The translations under genes were made by a program, and so were the position numbers. This document shows positions 35,239 through 42,676 of a stretch of DNA of 50,375 nucleotides, piece by piece (the first letter of the stretch is position 1; the number at the start of each line of letters is the position of its first letter). The DNA comes from Candidatus Zixiibacteriota bacterium (GTDB lineage: Bacteria; Zixibacteria; MSB-5A5; GN15; FEB-12). The stretch is taken from NCBI GenBank assembly GCA_040753875.1, contig JBFMDV010000016.1, positions 1 through 50,375 of the forward strand. The letters are read 5' to 3'. The notes below the pieces were generated by a model. The model saw only the letters and a list, made by a program, of their open reading frames with translations, did not search any database and was not told the DNA's origin.

Positions 35239-35334
35239 TCAGATCGGCACGCCATAAAGCGGAAACGCTACTCCCTTGCAGAACCTGGTGCAAACCTCCA
35301 ACTGGGCCTTGACCGGGTCGATCAAATAAATCAC
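35239..35334 (-). CDS. putative RiPP precursor peptide, 31 residues, two cysteines
   Basis: A GTG-start gene with AAGGAGG eight to nine bases upstream. The product begins MIYLIDPVKAQLEV, has CTRFC at residues 15-19, and ends KGVAFPLYGVPI. Aligned with the downstream peptide, the leader start, both first cysteines (positions 15 and 19 in each), the Thr and Phe between them, and PLYGVP are kept, while the rest differs. This is the pattern of paralogous precursors under selection at leader and modification sites. Intergenic spacing to the second peptide gene is 38 bp. The LYG in both ends is the kind of motif acted on by tyramine-excising radical SAM spliceases, though this is only a parallel. 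Confidence 0.8.
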   Translation of the reverse strand: MIYLIDPVKAQLEVCTRFCKGVAFPLYGVPI

Positions 35335-35603
35335 AGCAGTCACCTCCTTACGCGTTTAGGGGTTGTGTGTAGTGGGACATTACCTGTACCATGTGCTGGT
35401 ACTTCACCGTCACGTCTGCTCACATTCACAAAAAGGGTATGCCGGGCCGGCGGGCTGAGCGTCAGGTTCAAGAGGATGACTGAAGGATACCCACAATCGT
35501 CACTTGTGCCAGCATCCGCCTGGCCCCGTTTGCCCGGACTATCGAGCGTGCCTGTGCTGCTTTCAGGCTGAGAACTGCCCGATCATGATTCTCTCTTGCT
35601 CAA
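35335..35603 (-). other. about 260-base 5' untranslated region of the peptide operon
   Basis: Between the predicted promoter and the first peptide gene. It includes a 7-codon frame (MIGQFSA) behind AAGAGAG at its start. A GC-rich near-palindrome (about 35443-35455) lies ahead of a five-U run (about 35431-35435), which could be an attenuator. A GTACC-AGCACAT-GGTAC stem is also present (35386-35402). No known riboswitch class was recognised. Confidence 0.35.
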
Positions 35604-35632
35604 AAGGTAACGTTCGTGGACAATGGTGTCAA
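35604..35632 (-). promoter_or_regulatory. predicted promoter of the RiPP operon
   Basis: On the minus strand TTGACA (35627-35632) and TACCTT (35604-35609) are exactly 17 bp apart, downstream of the histidine kinase stop. It gives the peptide cluster its own transcription start near 35597. Confidence 0.6.
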
Positions 35633-35820
35633 GGACAAAGTCGTCCGGTATATGCGATGTCGCACACGCGCCGCACGGAAACGACTACCGATTAGTATTC
35701 ATTCAATGCAATGCGCCGTGCGTGCATCCGTCCGTGGGGCGCGTCAACTGACGTGTGAGTAATGAGTTGGATCGTGCGATCCGGTGTGACGACAGACCCG
35801 ATCTCCGTCGCACGACGGCG

Positions 35821-38800
35821 CTACGAAACGGGGGACGGCGAAGAGAGCAGACTGCGGATGGTTCGTTCAATTTCGTGGGCCAGAAGCGGTGTTCGTACAA
35901 CAGCGCTGCACGGCAGAAGCAATGTGGTGCCATCAAACAACATCTGCGGATTCTCGGCTGCCACAACGACAGGAATATCGGGCCGCAGACGATGGAGATC
36001 GTCAAGAATGGTCTCGGCGTTATCAACAATCATCCGGTAGTGGACCAGCAGCAGTTGGAAAGACCGAGCCCTGTCCCGCAAGCGCTCCGCAGCCTCAGAG
36101 GTATCGACGCACACCGTGACCCGGCAACCGGCCCGCTCGAGTGTCCAGGATGCCGCTTCCGCTTCCGATGCCTCACCATCGATCAGAAGCACGCTGACGG
36201 AACCGGATCCGTCTTTTTCGGACCATGCCGCCGCACGGGGACTGCACGCCGGGAGATAGATATGGAATTCGCTCCCCTTGCCCGGTTCGCTCTCCGCACA
36301 AATGTGCCCGCCATGCTGTGTGATGATGCCGTGACTCACGGCCAATCCCAGACCCGACGCTTCGCCGCCTGCTTTGGTCGTGAAGAACGGGTCGAATATC
36401 CGTTTGAGCGTTTGACGGTCCATGCCTCGGCCGGTATCCCGGACGCTCAGATGCAGGTGCGGACCCGGCAGACTCCGGTGACACGACTGGCAGCGGCCTT
36501 TGTCGGCGGATGGTCCGGAGAGTGCGAGTGTGAAACTTCCGTCCGCCTCCATGGCATCGGCTGAGTTGAAGGCGAGATTGAGGAGCACTTGCTGTAACTG
36601 CCCGGCATCGGCCAGCACCGATGGAGCCAGCTCGCCATGCTCGAAGGTCACAACCACGCGAGTAGGAAGGACCGAACGCAGCCTTGCGAGTGTTTCCACG
36701 ATAATGTTCTCCAGTTGGACAACCTGCCGCTCTCCGACCTGCTGTCGGCTGAACGCCAATATCTGCGCCACCAGGTCGCGCGCCCGGTAGCTCGCCTTGA
36801 GCACTTCGTGGAGACGTTCGGCCGGTGCGCTACCTGCCACGAGGTCCTCGAGGGTCATTTCGGTATACCCGATGACCGGCACGAGCATGTTGTTGAAATC
36901 ATGGGCGATCCCCGCCGCCAGTGTGCCGATCGTCTCGAGTCGCTGCGCTCGCCGCAACTGCTCTTCCAGGGCCGACTTCTCCCGGTCGATCCGCTTCCTC
37001 TCGGTGATATCCGCTACGATCACCTGTGCCACCGGCCTGCCATTGAGCGAATTCCGCGCCGCACGACTTTCGATTTCAACCACCGTGCCATCGAACCGCA
37101 GCAGCCGGTGCTCGTGAGGCGGCAGTTCGGCCTCGCCGTCGACAGCGGCGCGAATATGTTCGGACACTTCAGCGCGACAATCCGGGTGCACCAGATCGGC
37201 GAACCGGCGGCCGACCAGACCGGTCGCATCCGGCGCGCCCAGCATGCACGCCAGCGCCCTGTTGGCAAACAGAATTCCGCCGTCGACAATGACGGCTACA
37301 CCAAGGGGCGAAAGCTCCACCAGGCTTCGGTATCGTTCTTCAGAGGCTGCCAGCGCCTGCTGCGCCTGACGCTGCTCCGTGATATCGATGAACACGCAAT
37401 GCGTCTGGAGTAATTGACCGAGGTCATTGTACCCGACCTTGCCGTTGAACGATACCAGCCGGGTATTGCCATGCTTGCACACCATCTCGAATTCGACCCC
37501 GACTACGACGCCCGCTGACTTGAACTGATCGAAGGTATGGCGAAACTTCTCCGCGCACGCCGGGGTGAGAAAATCGCCAAACCAGCGTCCCAGGACATCC
37601 TCTCTGGAGTATCCCAGTGTGGTGAGCCAGGTTTCGTTAACTTCCAGGATGTGGCCCGACTCATCGAGCGATTGATACGCTATCGGCGCCCGCTGGAACA
37701 ACTGGCGAAACTTGGCTTCGCTCTGCACCAGGGCCTCCGTGGTTCTGAGCCGCTCTTCCTCGGCGCCGATTGCAGCGGCAAGGATCCCCAGAATAGTCGT
37801 GTCGGCGTTGGTCAGATCCGCGCTCTGCGTATACACGACGCACAGCGAACCTACCACCTGTTCGCCACACCGAACCGGATAACCTGAATAGGTCTTGAGA
37901 CCATATTTGGCCACGTTGGGATCGCTTTGCTGATAGACTGTGGCCGACAGGTCGCGAATGAGAAGTGGCTCCGTCGACCCGGATCGGATAACATCATAGC
38001 AGATGTGGCCGTCCGGCTGGTCCACCGGATTATAATCCGGGGGCGTGTGCCATTGGCCGACCGAGTAGAGCATATTGCCGACCAGACGGTTGTACAAGGC
38101 GCAATCGGCGTGCAGAAGCTCTCCGCACAGCGCCGTAATGGCACTGATATTGGCCGAAGGGCTTGATTCGAGATGCAGCAGGGTCTCGTTGATACGCAGG
38201 AGACGTTCTTCCGCGCGGTGTCGCTCGGTGACATCGTGAAAACTCCAAACTCGGCCAACGCTCACACCCGCGATCGACTGCGGTTTCGATGAGCGTTCGA
38301 ATACACGACCATCTTTGAAGCGGAGTACGTCAAAGCTCTCCGTAGTCGGAGAATCGTACAGTTCGCGAACCTTGGCCAGGAACTGTTCCGGCTCGGAAAG
38401 CTGACTGAGGACGAAATCCAGCAGTTGATGATCATCGCGTGTAGCCAATAGCGTGTCCGATATCCGCCACATCTTCTGGAAACGCTGGTTGCAGATAACC
38501 ACCCGGCCACTGCGGTCAACCACCAAAATACCGGTGGCGGTCGATTCCAGGGTGGCCTGAAGGAGCGACAGGGATGATTCCAGATCCGCCCGGATTTTTC
38601 GCATATCGGTGATATCGATGCCGGTCGCAACATAGCCGATACATTCGCCGCTCGCTTCTATTCGTGGCGCCGCCCTGAGGAGCAGCCGACGGTACTCCCC
38701 GTCGTAACGGCGCAAACGAACCTCTGCCTCCACCGAGAGCGGACGACCCGGATCGGCCGAGAGTCTGGTCTTGAGCAGTTCTCGGTCTTCTTCGTGAATC

Positions 38801-40785
38801 CCTTCGAGCCATTGCCGGCCCAACTCTTGTTCGGAACGTCGGCCACGGAACTCCAGCCATGTAGTGTTGAAGAACACCGCCTCACCCGCGCTGTCGGTCA
38901 CCCAGATCAGAGCCGGGGCCGAATCGGCCATCGTGCGGAACCTCGACTCACTTTCACGAACGGCCTCATCCTGGCTCCGTTCGGCGGTCACGTCGCGCCC
39001 CATGCAGATTATCTGAGGGGGCATCCCTGCTGTGTCGGGCAAGGACGACAGGTTCCAGCTCACCAATCGCAGTGCACCATCACCTGTCCACAGTCGATGT
39101 TCTAGACTGCCAACCGGTTTGCCGCGCAGAGCATGCGTGAATGCCGTGCGGACATCATCCTGGCACGTTTCCGGTACGAAGGCTGTGACGAATTCAGTCC
39201 CAATGGCCTCACTCCGCAGACGCCCAGTCAGTCGCTCGGCTGCCTGGTTCCATTCGACCACGCGAAGCTCACTGTCCAGTCCCATAATGATGCTTCCGGC
39301 TGTGCTGATTACCAGCCGATACCGCTCCAGACTCAACCGTAACGCCCGCTCCGCCCGTCGCAGTTCGGTCACGTCGGCGCCGATCGCCCACGAATACCAG
39401 CCCGGGATAGGGACCCAGGCAGAGACATTTGACCACAAGATAGTCCGAACCGATCCGTCCTTGCACGTGATATGCACTTCCCGGTCGCGGTAGTTGCCGC
39501 GGTCTTTCTTCCACAGCTCCCGTACCTCTTGCCGATAAGCCGGGTCGGGGAACAACCGCTCTTGCGGGGCGGGGTCGGCAGTCATTTCGGCGCTCGTATA
39601 ACCGGTGACTCGTTCGCACTCCTTGTTCCAGACCAGCACTCGTTGTTCAGCGGACATAGCCGCCATCATGACCGGCATATATTCAAGCACCGCCCGCAGA
39701 CAGCGTTCGCTTTCCTCGATCTGGCGCTCTGCCTGGCGGCGATAGGAGATATCCTGTGCGGCGATGATTCCGGTGAGGCGGCCCCGGTACTGCAGGGCCC
39801 GAAGCCGAACTTCCACCTCGATGACAGACCCGTCCTTGCGCAGACACCGGTATTCGTGAGGGGTGCCGTCAGGATTCTGATAGCGGGACATCGCAATCTC
39901 ACGATCTTCCGGCGCCACGAAATCGGCAAAATGTCTCCCCCGGGCCTCGTCCAGCGTGTATCCGAACATCCGGCATGCCTGCTCGTTGGCTTCCACCACG
40001 CGGCCATCTTCGACCAGCACGATCGCTTCAAATGCGGCCGAAGCCAGCGCCTGACATCGCTCCCGGCTGTCGAGCAATTCCTGGCGACGTTTGAGCCGCT
40101 CGGTCACGTCGCGCGAAATACCAACCGAGCCGGTGAGTCGACCCTGCGCATCCAGCAACGGCGATATGGTCAACTCGATCGGGACAAGCCGACCGTTTCG
40201 ATCGCTGACAGTGAACTCCTTCTGGAATGTTCCCCCGTGCGCGAGAGTCTCACGAATCTCTGTCTGAAGCCCTTCATCCTGCCCGGCAAACAGCAGATCG
40301 GACACGTATCGGCCGACCGCCTCTTCAGATGTCCAGCCATACATTTCCTCAGCACCCTCGTTCCAAAACGTCACGACGCCGATCTTGTCGACTGCGATGA
40401 CCGCCTGCGGTATCGCCGATAGCAACGCAGATTGCCGCGAGGCGGCGCGATCGCTTCCGCTATTCCTGGTTAATGAGGTGGCCGATGGTCGGTTGGCAGG
40501 ATTGGCGGGCAGAATCAGGCTGCCCAAAGTTGCTGCCGCAACGGCAAGCAAGGCCAACAGCATCGCTACCACCGCCTGGATATCATTGTGAGTGACAAAG
40601 CTATACAATGCGGCTGCTTGTAAGAGACTGGCGACCAGAAGACCGGCAATCGGGAGCCACCGAAGCGACCGCCAGCCAAAAGCGTGACTTCTTCGGATCA
40701 GGATGTAACCGGACGCGGCGGTTAACGCCATGGCCAGCAGATAAACGGCGACCTGGAGGATCGGACTCACGGCCCGGAGTTCCAC
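35821..40785 (-). CDS. multi-PAS/GAF hybrid histidine kinase with degenerate receiver
   Basis: 1654 residues. Three membrane helices lie at the N-terminus (about 10-110). Six PAS/PAC units cover about 115-860, a GAF-type domain about 870-1020 (ALYNRLVGNMLYSVGQW), and two further PAS units about 1030-1275. The HisKA box is IAHDFNNMLVPVIGY, with the phosphorylated His. The ATPase has LNLAFNSADAM, DTGRGMDR and GLGLAVSHGI; it carries a CQSCH pair just before DTGRG, a CxxC variant seen in some such kinases rather than a heme site. The C-terminal receiver reads LLIDGE and QLLLVHYRM: the phosphoacceptor Asp is replaced by His and the usual Lys is gone, so it cannot accept phosphate. No response regulator gene is adjacent. 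It is upstream of the peptide operon on the same strand. Confidence 0.9.
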   Translation of the reverse strand: MELRAVSPILQVAVYLLAMALTAASGYILIRRSHAFGWRSLRWLPIAGLLVASLLQAAALYSFVTHNDIQAVVAMLLALLAVAAATLGSLILPANPANRPSATSLTRNSGSDRAASRQSALLSAIPQAVIAVDKIGVVTFWNEGAEEMYGWTSEEAVGRYVSDLLFAGQDEGLQTEIRETLAHGGTFQKEFTVSDRNGRLVPIELTISPLLDAQGRLTGSVGISRDVTERLKRRQELLDSRERCQALASAAFEAIVLVEDGRVVEANEQACRMFGYTLDEARGRHFADFVAPEDREIAMSRYQNPDGTPHEYRCLRKDGSVIEVEVRLRALQYRGRLTGIIAAQDISYRRQAERQIEESERCLRAVLEYMPVMMAAMSAEQRVLVWNKECERVTGYTSAEMTADPAPQERLFPDPAYRQEVRELWKKDRGNYRDREVHITCKDGSVRTILWSNVSAWVPIPGWYSWAIGADVTELRRAERALRLSLERYRLVISTAGSIIMGLDSELRVVEWNQAAERLTGRLRSEAIGTEFVTAFVPETCQDDVRTAFTHALRGKPVGSLEHRLWTGDGALRLVSWNLSSLPDTAGMPPQIICMGRDVTAERSQDEAVRESESRFRTMADSAPALIWVTDSAGEAVFFNTTWLEFRGRRSEQELGRQWLEGIHEEDRELLKTRLSADPGRPLSVEAEVRLRRYDGEYRRLLLRAAPRIEASGECIGYVATGIDITDMRKIRADLESSLSLLQATLESTATGILVVDRSGRVVICNQRFQKMWRISDTLLATRDDHQLLDFVLSQLSEPEQFLAKVRELYDSPTTESFDVLRFKDGRVFERSSKPQSIAGVSVGRVWSFHDVTERHRAEERLLRINETLLHLESSPSANISAITALCGELLHADCALYNRLVGNMLYSVGQWHTPPDYNPVDQPDGHICYDVIRSGSTEPLLIRDLSATVYQQSDPNVAKYGLKTYSGYPVRCGEQVVGSLCVVYTQSADLTNADTTILGILAAAIGAEEERLRTTEALVQSEAKFRQLFQRAPIAYQSLDESGHILEVNETWLTTLGYSREDVLGRWFGDFLTPACAEKFRHTFDQFKSAGVVVGVEFEMVCKHGNTRLVSFNGKVGYNDLGQLLQTHCVFIDITEQRQAQQALAASEERYRSLVELSPLGVAVIVDGGILFANRALACMLGAPDATGLVGRRFADLVHPDCRAEVSEHIRAAVDGEAELPPHEHRLLRFDGTVVEIESRAARNSLNGRPVAQVIVADITERKRIDREKSALEEQLRRAQRLETIGTLAAGIAHDFNNMLVPVIGYTEMTLEDLVAGSAPAERLHEVLKASYRARDLVAQILAFSRQQVGERQVVQLENIIVETLARLRSVLPTRVVVTFEHGELAPSVLADAGQLQQVLLNLAFNSADAMEADGSFTLALSGPSADKGRCQSCHRSLPGPHLHLSVRDTGRGMDRQTLKRIFDPFFTTKAGGEASGLGLAVSHGIITQHGGHICAESEPGKGSEFHIYLPACSPRAAAWSEKDGSGSVSVLLIDGEASEAEAASWTLERAGCRVTVCVDTSEAAERLRDRARSFQLLLVHYRMIVDNAETILDDLHRLRPDIPVVVAAENPQMLFDGTTLLLPCSAVVRTPLLAHEIERTIRSLLSSPSPVS

Positions 40786-40942
40786 TTTCGTCAGCTATGT
40801 ATTGTCGTTTCCGAACTACCGCAATCGTAATTCAGTCAAGCGTATCCTATCCCCGTTCTCGGGGACACGGGGAGCCCGCTCTTTTGTAGGATTATCGGCT
40901 GAGAAGTCTATATCTTGACTGTGAGGGACTGGCTAACGCCTA

Positions 40943-41653
40943 TCAGATTGAACCTTTGGAAAAGGCACGGATGGTGTCCACATCTCTCAGAGCCCGTTCG
41001 TAGTCGGCAGGTCGACCGATATCCAGCCAGTACCCGCTGAAGGGGAATGTCATGACCGGCAGACCTCGCGCAATCAGATCGATCATAAGCTCGTCGAAAC
41101 CGTACGGTCGATCTTTTGGGATATATCTGAGTATCTCCCGTGAGAACACGTAGATGCCCATCGAGACCGCGAACTGGAGAGATGGTTTCTCCTGGAAACC
41201 GGTCAGGCGACCGGACGGGTCGGTCTGGAGCACGCCGAAGTCGACCTTTTCGGACCGAACGTGGCTGGCTATCGTTGCCAATGGTCGCCTGGCCGCGTGG
41301 AATTGGAACAATTCAGCGATGTCCAGGTCGGTCAAAATGTCGCCATTGGCAACGATGAACTGCTCCGGTAAATCGGCTATTCGCGTGAGAGGACCGGCCG
41401 TGGACAGCGGCGTATCTTCGATCGCATACCGGATCTCCAGCCCCAGGGAACTCCCGTCACCAAGGACCGCTATGACCAAATGCGCAAGGTGATTGACCGC
41501 AACATGCACGCGGGTCACGCCGGCCTTCTTCAGGTGGCGCAGCAGGATCTCAATAACCGGTGTGTCGCCGATCGGCACCAGCGGCTTGGGGATATCGCTC
41601 GTGTACGGCTGCAGCCGCGTCCCTTTTCCGCCTGCCAGTATGATCGCTTCCAT
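40943..41653 (-). CDS. sugar-phosphate nucleotidyltransferase
   Basis: A 236-residue enzyme of the glucose-1-phosphate thymidylyl/mannose-1-phosphate guanylyltransferase superfamily. The N-terminal LAGGKGTRLQPYTSDIPKPLVPI is the nucleotide-binding signature, VANGDILTDLDI holds the metal-binding Asp, and GFQEKP and GYWLDIGRPADY are the usual later motifs. Activates a sugar phosphate to an NDP-sugar for surface polysaccharide. It starts one base after the stop of the epimerase gene, so both act in one pathway. The short form, without a C-terminal beta-helix, leaves the sugar unknown. Confidence 0.9.
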   Translation of the reverse strand: MEAIILAGGKGTRLQPYTSDIPKPLVPIGDTPVIEILLRHLKKAGVTRVHVAVNHLAHLVIAVLGDGSSLGLEIRYAIEDTPLSTAGPLTRIADLPEQFIVANGDILTDLDIAELFQFHAARRPLATIASHVRSEKVDFGVLQTDPSGRLTGFQEKPSLQFAVSMGIYVFSREILRYIPKDRPYGFDELMIDLIARGLPVMTFPFSGYWLDIGRPADYERALRDVDTIRAFSKGSI

Positions 41654-41654
41654 A

Positions 41655-42659
41655 TCAATCGTTCCGATACAACCGGTTGTCCGGATCCTTGATCATGCCC
41701 GTGCGTATGGCGGCCGCTATCTCACGAATGCCGTCGACTACGCGCTGCTTGGGCACAAAACCGAGGGCCTTCTTGATCTTGTCAAAACTCACGCGATAGT
41801 CGCGCGGATCTTCGTCGCAACGCACGCTGACGATGCGGCTGCGGGCGTCGTTGCCAAGCTCATCGGCGATCAGCCGCGCGAGCGTGATCTTCTGGTAGTT
41901 TTCGCCGGTGTCCCCCACGTTGAACGCCTGATGCGCCACGAGTTTGTCATCCGCTTCCAACGCCGTAAGACAGGCGCACGCCAGGTCGGACGTATGACAA
42001 TACGGCCGCCAAAACTGTTCGCCGTACACTTCGAGCCTATGCCCCAGTGCCAGGGTGCAGGTGAATTCGTTGACGGTCAGATCGAACCGAGGTCGCGGCG
42101 ACAGGCCATAGGCGGTGGCGAATCGCAGGCACACCGGCACGAACCGGTCGCGCTTCTGCGCCATAAGATACCGCTCGAATGCCACTTTCAACTCCGCGTA
42201 GAGCGAGATCGGTTTCAAGGGTGAGCGCTCATCGACATATTGCGAAGGGTCGGCCATTCGGCCGTAATTGGAGCAGGTCGACGCAAATACAAACCGTCGT
42301 ACCCCCGCCGCCACCGCTCTTTCGCACAATCTCCTGCCGGCGTCGTCGTTGATAGCGCGCGCCAATTCCGGTTCCCTTCTGCAGGCCGGGTCCCCGACGA
42401 TAGCGGCCAGGTGCACCACCGCCTCGATATCTTTGAGCGCGCCATCGAGGTCGGCGGGACTGCGTATATCACCGACGATCAACTCGAATCGTTCGTTCGT
42501 CGCGTGCGCCAGGAGCGAGGTCCCGCCATAGCGCAGACAATCCAGCACGCGCACGCGGTAGCCGCTTCGCAACAGCAGCGCCACGAGCACCGAGCCGATA
42601 TACCCGGCGCCGCCGGTGACCAGAACGCAATCAAATCGACTCGCCGATATTGAACTCAG
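41655..42659 (-). CDS. NAD-dependent nucleotide-sugar epimerase/dehydratase (SDR family)
   Basis: An extended SDR enzyme. VLVTGGAGYIGS (NAD loop) is coded upstream of the first GTG at 42590, so the gene must start earlier. The only start-like codon in frame with a ribosome site is a CTG at 42657-42659 behind GGAG; there is no ATG, GTG or TTG. The later motifs are AAIVGDPACRREPE, FASTCSNYG, and YAELKVAFERYL, which gives a YxxxK active site. FATAYGLSPRPRFDLTVNEF and NVGDTGENYQ follow. It resembles GDP/CDP-sugar epimerases of O-antigen pathways. It lies between the TPR lipoprotein gene (17 bp) and the nucleotidyltransferase gene. Confidence 0.85.
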   Translation of the reverse strand: MSSISASRFDCVLVTGGAGYIGSVLVALLLRSGYRVRVLDCLRYGGTSLLAHATNERFELIVGDIRSPADLDGALKDIEAVVHLAAIVGDPACRREPELARAINDDAGRRLCERAVAAGVRRFVFASTCSNYGRMADPSQYVDERSPLKPISLYAELKVAFERYLMAQKRDRFVPVCLRFATAYGLSPRPRFDLTVNEFTCTLALGHRLEVYGEQFWRPYCHTSDLACACLTALEADDKLVAHQAFNVGDTGENYQKITLARLIADELGNDARSRIVSVRCDEDPRDYRVSFDKIKKALGFVPKQRVVDGIREIAAAIRTGMIKDPDNRLYRND

Positions 42660-42676
42660 TTTGAACTCCGATGCGC

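Noticed and set aside
35335-35603. Known riboswitch (cobalamin or cyclic-di-GMP) in the leader of the peptide operon
   Set aside because: The diagnostic boxes of these classes are not present in order; only loose resemblances were seen.
35365-35695. Short forward frames opposite the peptide-operon leader
   Set aside because: No ribosome site or conservation signal; the opposite strand explains the region better.
36480-36530. CQSCH in the kinase as a heme-binding site
   Set aside because: It sits in the cytoplasmic ATPase domain, where c-type heme is not attached; a CxxC insertion at this place is seen in related kinases.
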